11,720 nt of DNA from Arenicella sp. (GTDB lineage Bacteria; Pseudomonadota; Gammaproteobacteria; Arenicellales; Arenicellaceae): positions 1-11,720 of the forward strand of contig JALZWI010000191.1 in the NCBI GenBank assembly GCA_023299895.1. Reading direction: 5' to 3'. Under the pieces are notes generated by a model. It searched no databases and was not told where the DNA came from. It worked only from the letters and a program-made list of their open reading frames with translations. The translations under genes were made by a program, and so were the position numbers. Below are positions 1 through 7,370 of the stretch, one piece after another. Within the stretch, counting starts at the first letter, position 1. Every line of letters starts with the position of its first letter.

Positions 1-166
1 CGCCAGGAAAAACGTTTGATTCCCAGTTCACCATGTATGCGTCGCTGTATCGGCGTTGGCCGATTAGACGAATATATTCAGGAACTGGGGTATGTGCCGG
101 ACAGGCATGCTGACAATCGACTACTTTATGGAAGTACTCAGGATCGTTGATATCGGTGGCTTTCAT
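1..166 (-). CDS. GltD-like Fe-S/FAD oxidoreductase, N-terminus only (runs off left edge)
   Basis: Reading the minus strand from ATG at 166-164 gives 55 open codons to the window edge, beginning MKATDINDPEYF. Residues 18-23 read CQHACP (C-x3-C-P), followed by HTPVPEYIRLI and, at 48-55, WESNVFPG. This is the start of the N-terminal 4Fe-4S domain found in glutamate synthase small-subunit-like and dihydropyrimidine dehydrogenase-like oxidoreductases; in the family the next segment is a GR-C-x-x-P-C-E motif, which lies outside the window. Such proteins normally continue into FAD- and NAD(P)H-binding Rossmann domains and pass electrons to a partner enzyme; the partner here cannot be told. The Shine-Dalgarno is weak (GAG in ACGAGCTG just before ATG). 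Expected location is the cytoplasm. The family is fairly sure; the exact subfamily is not. Confidence 0.8.
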   Translation of the reverse strand, partial: MKATDINDPEYFHKVVDCQHACPAHTPVPEYIRLIGQRRYSDAYMVNWESNVFPG

Positions 167-206
167 CAGCTCGTTATCTCTTAATTAGTGCTAAAAATAT
201 GAACAC

Positions 207-218
207 CCACAATTGTGG
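207..218. promoter_or_regulatory. Perfect 12-bp palindrome (CCACAATTGTGG), candidate operator
   Basis: CCACAATTGTGG is fully self-complementary and lies about 40 bases upstream of the minus-strand oxidoreductase start. Its position and symmetry suit a dimeric repressor or activator site. No regulator family is recognised from the sequence, and no clear -35/-10 pair was found beside it. Confidence 0.4.
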
Positions 219-251
219 ATTATTCGCCTAAATTTTTTGGATGGTAACATT

Positions 252-282
252 CTTAGAATAGTGCGTATAGCACTTTTCTAAG
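252..282. terminator. Long hairpin between the two minus-strand genes
   Basis: CTTAGAATAGTGC at 252-264 pairs with GCACTTTTCTAAG at 270-282 in 12 of 13 positions around a 5-base loop (GTATA). It lies 50 bases after the stop of the DUF6231-like gene and 86 bases before the oxidoreductase start. Neither strand has a real T run directly after the stem (only TTTT on the plus strand), so it may be a weak or factor-assisted terminator, an mRNA-stabilising stem, or a leader structure of the oxidoreductase gene. Confidence 0.4.
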
Positions 283-331
283 AGTTTTAATGAGGGGTCA
301 ATAAACTATAAAGAATAGCTAAGAACTAGGT

Positions 332-961
332 TTACCAGCGGTATTTTTCCCACATTTTTGGGTTTGCCCAGTTATCAGAATTTAACCAATCAGGTGTTTT
401 TTTATAGTCATTTATATTGTATTTGAATAAACCGATTTGCTGTTGATTTATTTCGTCACAGGCGCCATAGATAGCGACTCGCTCTAATGCGAAGCTAAAC
501 AAGTCAGTTAATTGCCATGTCGACTGATTTTGCGGGTTTATTTGCGAATCAATTGGTAGGGCAATGCAATATTGGTGTGCTAATAAGTCGCGTAGGCGTG
601 ACAATAGTTGAAAGCCTGACTGTTTAGTGAGATGTTCAAAGGCATCTAAGACGATGGCGACATCATGTCGTGCTACTTTAGTGATTTTATCTATATTGTC
701 GGTGCGTATGTGTTTGAGCGCGCAAGTTTGCTTTAATAGTTTTTTTTGTTCCATATAAGGTGTGAGAAAATCACTAGATTGATCACTTATTAATAAAATG
801 CTTGAGGGTTGCGCGACATTGATTAAAGTCTCGATATCAAAAAAAACATCTTGTGGGTAAGTATTATTGCTGAGCATAAGTCGGAGTCTAACAATCTGTG
901 GGTAATAAGAACAAATTTTATGTGAATTATTAGCTTGATTTGCAAATAAAGATTGTTTCAT
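332..961 (-). CDS. DUF6231-like protein of unknown function
   Basis: This 209-residue soluble protein has no signal peptide or membrane segment. It shows a Rossmann-like rhythm of hydrophobic strands (SSILLISDQ, DVAIVLDAFEHL) and an aromatic end reading NPKMWEKYRW. That ending and its place next to parC resemble the Pseudomonas DUF6231 family, recalled from memory and not verified; the family has no known function. The frame is open 12 codons further, to a GTG at 997, but the ATG at 961 is preferred: AAAGG and GAGG lie just before it, and a perfect TATAAT on this strand at 1004-999 would start transcription near 992, inside the longer version. The gene is divergent from parC, and their starts are 64 bases apart. 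Confidence 0.7.
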   Translation of the reverse strand: MKQSLFANQANNSHKICSYYPQIVRLRLMLSNNTYPQDVFFDIETLINVAQPSSILLISDQSSDFLTPYMEQKKLLKQTCALKHIRTDNIDKITKVARHDVAIVLDAFEHLTKQSGFQLLSRLRDLLAHQYCIALPIDSQINPQNQSTWQLTDLFSFALERVAIYGACDEINQQQIGLFKYNINDYKKTPDWLNSDNWANPKMWEKYRW

Positions 962-998
962 CCTCGACCTTTGAGTAGTCTCATCCGTTAACCCCACT

Positions 999-1010
999 AT
1001 TATAAAATAG
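999..1010 (-). promoter_or_regulatory. -10 box for the DUF6231-like gene in the parC divergent region
   Basis: On the minus strand a perfect TATAAT lies at 1004-999, inside a small dyad (CTATT-ATAA-AATAG, 997-1010) that also gives an AT-rich -10-like stretch on the plus strand. No convincing -35 was found at normal spacing on either strand, so the parC promoter remains unplaced. Confidence 0.35.
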
Positions 1011-1025
1011 TCATTATTTACTGCT

Positions 1026-3293
1026 ATGAACGAACCTGTAGAGCAACAACCCCTGGCTGAATTCGCTGAGCAAGCCTATTTAAACTACTCAATGTATGTG
1101 ATTTTGGATCGCGCATTGCCATTTGTTGGTGATGGTCTAAAGCCAGTACAGCGGCGCATTGTATATGCCATGTCCGAATTAGGTCTGCACAATGCTGCCA
1201 AATACAAAAAATCGGCACGTACTGTGGGTGATGTCTTGGGTAAGTTTCATCCGCATGGTGACAGCGCTTGTTATGAAGCGATGGTATTAATGGCACAACC
1301 CTTTAGCTATCGCTATCCATTGGTTGATGGTCAAGGTAACTGGGGTTCAACCGATGACCCGAAATCTTTCGCGGCCATGCGATATACGGAATCACGTTTG
1401 GCTCCCTATGCGCAAAGCTTGCTTTCTGAATTAGGTCAAGGTACCGCTGACTGGCAGCCAAATTTTGACGGTACATTACAAGAGCCAACTCATCTGCCTG
1501 CACGCTTACCTAATATTCTATTAAATGGTGGTTCTGGGATTGCGGTTGGTATGGCAACCGATATTCCACCGCATAATATCCGAGAAGTGGTTAATGCCTG
1601 TATTCATTTGTTGGAAAAACCTAAGGCGAGCGTTGAAGATCTTTGCGAGTTTATTCAAGGTCCTGATTTCGCTACGGAGGCTGAAATTGTTACACCGCGT
1701 GAGCAAATTATTGAGATGTATCAAAGCGGTAATGGCTCAGTGCGGCAACGCGCAGGCTACGCAATAGAAAATGGCGAAATTGTGATTCATGCCTTGCCAT
1801 ATCAGGCATCAGGATCAAAAGTGTTAGAGCAAATAGCTGCCCAAATGCAAGCCAAGAAGCTGCCAATGGTCAGTGATCTACGAGATGAGTCCGATCAAGA
1901 AAACCCAATTCGTCTAGTCATTGAGCCGCGCTCAAATCGAGTTGATATTGACTCCTTGATGTGGCATTTATTTGCCACTACGGACCTCGAAAAAAGCTAT
2001 CGCGTGAATATGAATATGATCGGGCTAGATGGTCGACCGCATGTTTATGATTTGCGTCAGTGTTTAAAAGAATGGTTAACTTTTCGTATCTCTACGGTAC
2101 GTCGACGCTTACAGTTCCGTTTCGACAAAGTTCAAGACCGCTTACATATTTTAGAGGGTTTACTCACAGCGTATCTTAATATTGATGAAGTGATTGAAAT
2201 TATTCGTGCTCAAGACAAACCTAAGCCAGTATTGATGGAGCGTTTTAGTATCTCAGACAAGCAAGCTGAGTCGATACTGGAATTAAAATTACGTCACCTA
2301 GCAAAGTTGGAAGAAATGAAAATTCGCGGCGAGCAAGAAGAGCTCGAAAAAGAACGCGAACGTTTAGAGTTGTTATTGAATTCTGATGCACGCCTAAAGA
2401 CATTGGTGAAGAAAGAATTAATCGACGACGCAGAGCAATTTGGCGACGCACGCCGTTCCCCGCTGGTTATTCGCGAGGCCGCCAAAGCGATTGATCAAAG
2501 TGAGCTCGTGCCGAGTGAACCTATCACCGCTGTATTATCACAACAGGGGTGGATTCGTGCCGCCAAAGGCCATGACATCAATGCTCGAGAGTTAAATTAT
2601 AAGTCAGGTGATGGCTATTTGTCATCTGCATCAGGTCGTTCCAACCAAATGCTTATTGCGCTTGATTCAACTGGGCGGACCTACGCAGTTCCGTCACACA
2701 AGTTACCATCGGCACGAGGGCAGGGTGAACCTCTCACGAGTAATGTCACGCCACCGATGGGGGCAACATTTAAATCGGTCATGATGGGCGCAGATAAAGA
2801 TCAATACGTAATGCTCAGCGATGCAGGTTACGGCTTTATCTGTGAGATAGAAAGCATGTTGACCAAAAATAAAAAAGGCAAAGCGACCTTGAGTATACCC
2901 AAAGGCGCACAAGCGTTAGGTGCATTGCCTGTTAACGACTTAGAGTCAAATTTTATAGCGGTTGTTACTACCGCTGGCTACCTAACGATTTATCCTGTAA
3001 CAGAGCTGCCTGAGTTAGCCAAAGGCAAGGGTGTTAAACTGATTAACGTGCCGTCCAAGTTACTGAAGGCGCGGGATGAATATGTGTTGGGCGCAACGAC
3101 TTTTCGCAAAGGGCAGCATGTATTAGTGCATGTCGGCAAGCGCTACCTTCGTTTGAAGGGGCAAGATCTAGATCATTATATGGGTGAGCGTGGTAAACGT
3201 GGTCGTAAACTACCTAAAGGTTTTCAAGCAGTTAAAGCGATTACCACCGAGGCCGCATCAGCCACTCAAGACGATATTTTACAGAGCGATTAA
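1026..3293 (+). CDS. parC: DNA topoisomerase IV subunit A
   Basis: This 755-residue protein (E. coli ParC has 752) forms the ParC2ParE2 enzyme that decatenates daughter chromosomes. The N-terminal two thirds is the breakage-reunion domain with winged helix, tower and coiled coil; the C-terminal third is the beta-pinwheel DNA-wrapping domain, with blade-like repeats such as [21 protein letters not shown] and AGYLTIYPV. The catalytic tyrosine is Y120 (AAMRYTESR). The quinolone-determining region reads [12 protein letters not shown] with S80 and E84, the wild-type drug-sensitive residues in E. coli numbering. The ATG at 1026 fits the E. coli start, although no clear Shine-Dalgarno precedes it (TTATTTACTGCT). 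parE is not in the window. Transaldolase follows after 18 bases, suggesting co-transcription. Confidence 0.98.
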   Translation: MNEPVEQQPLAEFAEQAYLNYSMYVILDRALPFVGDGLKPVQRRIVYAMSELGLHNAAKYKKSARTVGDVLGKFHPHGDSACYEAMVLMAQPFSYRYPLVDGQGNWGSTDDPKSFAAMRYTESRLAPYAQSLLSELGQGTADWQPNFDGTLQEPTHLPARLPNILLNGGSGIAVGMATDIPPHNIREVVNACIHLLEKPKASVEDLCEFIQGPDFATEAEIVTPREQIIEMYQSGNGSVRQRAGYAIENGEIVIHALPYQASGSKVLEQIAAQMQAKKLPMVSDLRDESDQENPIRLVIEPRSNRVDIDSLMWHLFATTDLEKSYRVNMNMIGLDGRPHVYDLRQCLKEWLTFRISTVRRRLQFRFDKVQDRLHILEGLLTAYLNIDEVIEIIRAQDKPKPVLMERFSISDKQAESILELKLRHLAKLEEMKIRGEQEELEKERERLELLLNSDARLKTLVKKELIDDAEQFGDARRSPLVIREAAKAIDQSELVPSEPITAVLSQQGWIRAAKGHDINARELNYKSGDGYLSSASGRSNQMLIALDSTGRTYAVPSHKLPSARGQGEPLTSNVTPPMGATFKSVMMGADKDQYVMLSDAGYGFICEIESMLTKNKKGKATLSIPKGAQALGALPVNDLESNFIAVVTTAGYLTIYPVTELPELAKGKGVKLINVPSKLLKARDEYVLGATTFRKGQHVLVHVGKRYLRLKGQDLDHYMGERGKRGRKLPKGFQAVKAITTEAASATQDDILQSD

Positions 3294-3311
3294 TCAATAT
3301 GTGGAAAAAAC

Positions 3312-4244
3312 ATGAATAAACTCGAACAATTAGGTGAAATGACAGTAGTGGTTGCCGATACGGGCGACCTGGCAGCCATTGCTGAATACACACCGCAAGA
3401 TGCGACGACTAATCCATCGCTATTACTCAAAGTAGCACAAGACGATCGTTATACTAGTTTCATCGATCAAGCGGTCAGTTCAGCTGATGGTGATTTAGAA
3501 GACGCCGTTGATAATTTCGCAGTTGATGTCGGCTGCGAAATTTTAAAAATCATTCCAGGTCGAGTCTCCACTGAAGTGGATGCGCGACTATCGTTTGATA
3601 CCAAAGCGACGATCGAAAAAGCACATAAACTGATCAGCCTATATGCCTCTCGCGGGATTGGCAAAGAGCGTATTTTGATTAAAATTGCCGCGACTTGGGA
3701 GGGCATTAAAGCCGCTGAAGAGTTAGAGAAATCAGGTATTCATTGTAACCTGACCTTGTTATTTAGTTTTGCCCAAGCAGTTGCGTGTGCGCAAGCTGGC
3801 GTATTCTTAGTATCGCCGTTTGTTGGTCGTATCCTGGATTGGCACAAAGCCAATGGTGGTGAACAAAGTTACCCAGCAGATGAAGATCCTGGTGTTATCT
3901 CAGTCACCAATATATACAACTATTACAAACAACATAATTACCCAACTATTGTGATGGGTGCTAGCTTTAGAAATGCAGGAGAGATAGAGGCATTAGCAGG
4001 CTGTGATTATTTAACAATAGGACCAAATTACTTAGAAGAATTGCGTAATGATGATGGCGCTTTAGAAAGGCAATTGAGTGCAGATAATACTGGCGAGCTG
4101 CAAACTAAGTTAGCGCTAGACGAAAAAAAATTCCGCTGGATGCAAAATGAAGACGCTATGGCAACTGAAAAATTAGCGCAGGGTATTCGAGCCTTTGCCG
4201 TTGATCAAGTTAAGTTAGAAAAACTGATTACTCCTAAACTATAA
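3312..4244 (+). CDS. tal: Transaldolase (TalB type)
   Basis: This 310-residue enzyme of the class I TalA/TalB family is close to full length (E. coli TalB has 317). It moves a dihydroxyacetone unit between sedoheptulose 7-phosphate and glyceraldehyde 3-phosphate in the non-oxidative pentose phosphate pathway, in the cytoplasm. Visible landmarks are VVADTGD at 12-19 with the catalytic aspartate D16, DATTNPSLL at 30-38, STEVDARLS at 86-94 with E88, and the Schiff-base lysine K124 in ILIKIAATW. The family core [13 protein letters not shown] and [10 protein letters not shown] is intact. The start has a modest GGA Shine-Dalgarno at about 7 bases. It sits between parC and a VanZ-like gene, an uncommon setting because transaldolase is more often near transketolase or alone. 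Confidence 0.97.
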   Translation: MNKLEQLGEMTVVVADTGDLAAIAEYTPQDATTNPSLLLKVAQDDRYTSFIDQAVSSADGDLEDAVDNFAVDVGCEILKIIPGRVSTEVDARLSFDTKATIEKAHKLISLYASRGIGKERILIKIAATWEGIKAAEELEKSGIHCNLTLLFSFAQAVACAQAGVFLVSPFVGRILDWHKANGGEQSYPADEDPGVISVTNIYNYYKQHNYPTIVMGASFRNAGEIEALAGCDYLTIGPNYLEELRNDDGALERQLSADNTGELQTKLALDEKKFRWMQNEDAMATEKLAQGIRAFAVDQVKLEKLITPKL

Positions 4245-4246
4245 AT

Positions 4247-4612
4247 ATGTTTTGGCTGTTCCGGTTGGTAGCTAAGTATTGGTATCAGCTTAGTCTATCT
4301 GGATTAACCGTTATCACAGTTTTTTCACTGCTCCCTTTATCGGAGTTACCTGAGTTTTCTGGTTCAGATAAGACGCATCACCTTGTTGCCTATGGCGCGT
4401 TAATGTTCCCAGTGGCGTTAAGGAAGCCAAAATATTGGTTATGGATAGCGTATTTTTTTATTACATGGAGCGGTGTAATCGAATTAGTTCAGCCTCTCGT
4501 CAATCGTTATGGTGAGTGGCTGGATTTGCTTGCAAACACAGTTGGGGTTTTGGTTGGAACCACCCTTGGATTAGGGATGCGAAGCCTAATAAAATTTGAG
4601 AGTTCGAGATAA
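4247..4612 (+). CDS. VanZ-like small membrane protein
   Basis: This 121-residue inner-membrane protein has about four hydrophobic helices (roughly 13-30, 45-58, 63-80 and 92-112). Conserved features of the VanZ-like family are present: SDKTHHLVAYG at 40-50, an E-x2-Q pair at 79-82 (ELVQP), and GEWLDLLANTVGVLVG at 89-104. VanZ itself gives low-level teicoplanin resistance in enterococci; the gammaproteobacterial homologues have no settled role, and resistance should not be assumed. The ATG follows the transaldolase stop by two bases and has no Shine-Dalgarno of its own, so translation probably depends on coupling to the upstream gene. Confidence 0.85.
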   Translation: MFWLFRLVAKYWYQLSLSGLTVITVFSLLPLSELPEFSGSDKTHHLVAYGALMFPVALRKPKYWLWIAYFFITWSGVIELVQPLVNRYGEWLDLLANTVGVLVGTTLGLGMRSLIKFESSR

Positions 4613-4618
4613 ATAATT

Positions 4619-4635
4619 ACTGATCCAGTTTTTTT
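4619..4635 (+). terminator. Weak terminator candidate after the parC-tal-vanZ run
   Basis: ACTG-ATC-CAGT (4619-4629) is a 4-bp stem that runs directly into seven T residues, seven bases after the VanZ-like stop. Outer A-rich and T-rich arms (AAATAA and TTTATTT) could lengthen the stem with a bulge. The short stem keeps confidence low. Confidence 0.3.
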
Positions 4636-4887
4636 ATTTCTAAAATTAGACTTATGGCTAATGTACATTTCGAAAATTTGCTTTATTATTTAATATGGCC
4701 ATAGATATTTTTTTAAGTAGGATTCAATGATTGAATTTAGGCTTTTTTTTTACTGAAAGCGGTAGTATTTAGAGGATCGGAATTATGGAAGTATTTGTAT
4801 AAGTTGGACAACCACATTAAATGATATTCTTGGGATTGAATGAGGAACCTCATTGTTAAACATTAAAAAGTTAAAACCTAAACTAGT
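4636..4887. other. AT-rich spacer upstream of the sensor kinase gene
   Basis: No coding segment was seen here. The stretch is very AT-rich and holds two dyads: ATTCAA-TGA-TTGAAT at 4722-4736, followed by a run of eight T at 4743-4750, and AATGAGG-AA-CCTCATT at 4839-4854. A TTGGAC at 4804 with TATTCT at 4825 (15-base spacer) is the best promoter-like pair but is poor. A stop codon lies in frame just upstream of the kinase ATG, so the kinase cannot start earlier. Confidence 0.5.
4839..4854. promoter_or_regulatory. 7-bp inverted repeat before the sensor kinase, candidate operator
   Basis: AATGAGG and CCTCATT are perfect inverted copies separated by AA, 33 bases before the kinase ATG. There is no T run, so it is not a terminator. 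It may be a regulator site or a stem in the leader RNA; no known site matches. Confidence 0.35.
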
Positions 4888-7038
4888 ATGCCGTTTAGTT
4901 TAACCTCCTTCTTTAGAGGTAAAAGTAATATCGATAATGCTAAGTTTGATGATGCTTATATAAAGATCATTGAAGATCAGCGAATTTATCGAGGTGAACT
5001 AAAGGAGAGTGTGAGGGTTATTCTGCGTGAATGTGCCACAACACTATCAGTATGCCGCGTTAGCATGTGGCTACTATCCGGTGACCATAAAGAATTATCC
5101 TGTCTATTGCTCTATGATTGTAACAAAGACAGTTTTGAGAGTGGGGCAGTCATAACGGCTGAAGCATATCCAAATTATTTTGATCAGTTATCTCGCTCGC
5201 GATTTATTGACGCCAGCGATGCATTTAATGATTCAAGAACTAATGAGTTAAAGCTCTCCTACCTTAAAAAGTTGAATATCAGGTCGATGCTTGATGCTAC
5301 GATTCGTGATCTTCGACATGATGGACAACTGCAAGGTATCTTGTGTGCGGAAATGGTTGGAGTCCAACGTGACTGGACTGCAGACGAAAAGGTGTTCGTT
5401 ACTTCAATTGCTGACTTATTGTCGCAAAGGTTGGTTGCCTATCAGTTAGAGCAAAGCGAAGTCAAATACAAAGCACTCTATGAAAGTGCCGCTGAGGGAA
5501 TAATTATTTTTGGTGATACTAAATTTGTTGATGTTAATCCTGCTGCATGCGCTATGTTTAGGGGTAACAAAGGTGAGATTATGGGGTTGTCTCCGATAGA
5601 CCTTTCACCAAAGTATCAGCCTGATGGTCAATTATCAGCACCAAAAGCAATGGCTTTCATGACAGGTTGTATAAACGGAATTTCTCAGAATTTTGAATGG
5701 CGCTATACTCGACTGGATGGAACTGAATTCGATGCTGAAATTACACTCAGTTCAGTCAATCTTTTAGGTGAAGATACGTTGTTCGCGCTAGTACGAGACA
5801 TCACGGCTAAAAAACGAGCGTCTAAGCTAGAGAGTCAAAATCACCAACTTAAATTAGCAAGGAAGGAAGCTGAAAAGTCGGCTAAGTCTAAGATGAATTT
5901 CCTAGCAAACATGAGTCATGAGATACGTACTCCGATGAATGGAATCTTTGGCGTGGTAAGTCTTGTTTTAGACACCCCACTCAATTCAGAGCAAAAGGGT
6001 TATATTGAAACAATTGAAAGTTCGACTGAATCGTTATTAACCATTCTCAATGACGTTTTAGAATACTCTAAATTGTCTATGTCTAATATTGAATTGGAGC
6101 AGCGTGAGTTCAATCTTCGCCACCTCGTTATGGATGTAGTTCGAACTTTCCAAGTATTGGCCTCAAATAAAGGACTTAGATTAGACTCATTAATCTATCC
6201 TGATGTTCCTTCTGTTTTAGTAGGTGACAACCATCGTATTCGCCAGATATTATCTAACCTTGTTGGGAACGCAGTAAAGTTTACTGAAGTAGGGTCAGTT
6301 CATCTGAAAGTCTCTTGTGTGATGATTGATGACTCTGAACACAACATTCGATTTTCTGTCGTTGATACAGGAATTGGGATGGATGATCTGACCATCGAAA
6401 AGTTATTTCAGCCTTTCACTCAAGCCGATGCATCAATCACCAGAAACTATGGCGGAACTGGACTAGGATTAGCTATTTGCCATGACCTTGCTCAGGCCCT
6501 GGGCGGCAGAATTACAGTAGAGTCAAAGATTGATCAAGGCACAACCTTTATATTCGATGTTTGCCTGCAAAAAGTAGAACAAAGCTCAAAAAAAGGTGAG
6601 CCTTCCTCAGAAAAGTCTAAGCTCGTAATTGCCGATTTGGTCAAGGGTCAAACCTTCCCAAATAAACCAATCCTGATTGTAGATGATAACGAGATCAATC
6701 GGAAGGTGACTTCATCAATTGTTGAAAAACTCGGTTACCCAGTTACAATTGCCCGCAATGGACAAGAAGCCGTTGGCCTGTGTAAAGAAAATAACTACAG
6801 CATCATTTTGATGGATCTTTCCATGCCAGAAATGGACGGCTTTGAAGCAACTGAAAAAATTCGTGGTTTAGAAAAAGAAAGTTCACGAGCAACTATTATC
6901 GCTGTAACAGGCCATGCCTTTTTGGAGTACCGTCAACGCTGCGAGGAAGTCGGCATTGATGATTTTTTAACAAAGCCATACAACTTATTTAAACTTAAAG
7001 AAAAGTTGGATTACTATTCGAAAGATCTTTTGGATTAG
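4888..7038 (+). CDS. Cytoplasmic hybrid sensor histidine kinase (GAF-PAS-HisKA-HATPase-REC)
   Basis: This 716-residue protein has no signal peptide or membrane helix, so it should sense an internal or diffusible signal. Domains in order: GAF about 25-185 (CRVSMWLL, IRSMLDATI), PAS about 190-308 (ESAAEGIIIFGD, FVDVNPAACAMF), a short coiled coil, HisKA with the phospho-accepting H344 in NMSHEIRTPMNG, and HATPase 445-560 with N-box N457/N461, G1 DTGIGM at 493-498 and G2 GGTGLGL at 522-528. The C-terminal receiver domain (593-712) carries D599/D600, phospho-acceptor D643 in LMDLSMPEMDG, T674 and K696. All catalytic residues are present. No response regulator with an output domain and no Hpt protein is encoded nearby, so its phosphorelay partner is elsewhere. 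The ATG is the first possible start and lacks a clear Shine-Dalgarno. Confidence 0.95.
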   Translation: MPFSLTSFFRGKSNIDNAKFDDAYIKIIEDQRIYRGELKESVRVILRECATTLSVCRVSMWLLSGDHKELSCLLLYDCNKDSFESGAVITAEAYPNYFDQLSRSRFIDASDAFNDSRTNELKLSYLKKLNIRSMLDATIRDLRHDGQLQGILCAEMVGVQRDWTADEKVFVTSIADLLSQRLVAYQLEQSEVKYKALYESAAEGIIIFGDTKFVDVNPAACAMFRGNKGEIMGLSPIDLSPKYQPDGQLSAPKAMAFMTGCINGISQNFEWRYTRLDGTEFDAEITLSSVNLLGEDTLFALVRDITAKKRASKLESQNHQLKLARKEAEKSAKSKMNFLANMSHEIRTPMNGIFGVVSLVLDTPLNSEQKGYIETIESSTESLLTILNDVLEYSKLSMSNIELEQREFNLRHLVMDVVRTFQVLASNKGLRLDSLIYPDVPSVLVGDNHRIRQILSNLVGNAVKFTEVGSVHLKVSCVMIDDSEHNIRFSVVDTGIGMDDLTIEKLFQPFTQADASITRNYGGTGLGLAICHDLAQALGGRITVESKIDQGTTFIFDVCLQKVEQSSKKGEPSSEKSKLVIADLVKGQTFPNKPILIVDDNEINRKVTSSIVEKLGYPVTIARNGQEAVGLCKENNYSIILMDLSMPEMDGFEATEKIRGLEKESSRATIIAVTGHAFLEYRQRCEEVGIDDFLTKPYNLFKLKEKLDYYSKDLLD

Positions 7039-7370
7039 ACTGCTTAAATAAAATGAGTCCAATAAGTTTCAGCATAGAGTGGCTTATTTACAGGTCTAGA
7101 TATGGCTAATTTCAAACTTTAGAGTAGTCATGTACGTGCATGGGTACAATTGATATTTGTAAAAAATAGGTAGATGACTACTTTCTGATACCCTATCCTA
7201 AGGGTATAAAAATAATAAAAATGACATATTGCAGTTTTTCTGCGAATCAACATATAAGTTGATTCGATCTGACAATGTCTGCCATTAGGTTCTTTGTTGG
7301 CCAAAAACTTCTAGGATTGTTATTTTAATCCTATTTGCTTTGGTGAAAAAGAGGGTGAGTGATTCTTTAA
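7039..7370. other. 332-base gap rich in inverted repeats, no gene seen
   Basis: Nothing coding was found; the longest ATG-started frame noticed, at 7056, has 18 codons and no ribosome site. The stretch is AT-rich and carries a series of inverted repeats from 7121 to 7333, listed separately. No clear rho-independent terminator follows the kinase; AATAAG and CTTATT around 7070-7088 form only a weak long-loop stem. GAGGG at 7351 lies about 15 bases before the next ATG, too far for an ideal Shine-Dalgarno. Confidence 0.6.
7121..7333. repeat. Cluster of successive inverted repeats, possible structured RNA or leader
   Basis: Five perfect dyads lie in line. AGTAGTCAT (7123-7131) pairs with ATGACTACT (7174-7182) and encloses TGTAC/GTACA. 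ATACCCT (7188-7194) pairs with AGGGTAT (7201-7207). GCAG/CTGC (7231-7243) has a five-T loop. CGAATCAAC (7243-7251) pairs with GTTGATTCG (7258-7266) around six bases. TAGGATT (7312-7318) pairs with AATCCTA (7327-7333). None is followed by a proper T run. They could fold into an RNA just upstream of the membrane-protein gene, or be protein sites. No known riboswitch or small RNA was recognised. Confidence 0.45.

Noticed and set aside
1..150. Plus-strand open frame at the left edge ending at TGA 150
   Set aside because: It is open but resembles no protein. The minus strand of the same bases gives a clear Fe-S oxidoreductase N-terminus with C-x3-CP, so the plus-strand frame is a shadow.
962..997. 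GTG start giving a 12-residue longer DUF6231-like protein
   Set aside because: A perfect TATAAT lies just upstream, placing the transcription start inside this extension, and the ATG at 961 has purine-rich ribosome-site sequence directly before it.
1226..1290. Quinolone-resistance change in ParC
   Set aside because: S80 and E84 are both the wild-type residues, so no resistance substitution is present at the main positions.
4247..4612. VanZ-like gene as a glycopeptide resistance determinant
   Set aside because: No other van genes are present, the organism looks Gram-negative, and VanZ-like proteins are widespread with no shown resistance role there.
7056..7112. 18-codon ATG frame in the gap after the kinase
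   Set aside because: There is no ribosome site, it is very short, and nothing suggests coding; chance frames of this size are common in AT-rich DNA.
7188..7207. ATACCCT/AGGGTAT hairpin as the kinase terminator
   Set aside because: The stem is followed by A-rich, not T-rich, sequence on the plus strand and has no T run on the other side, so it does not fit a rho-independent terminator.
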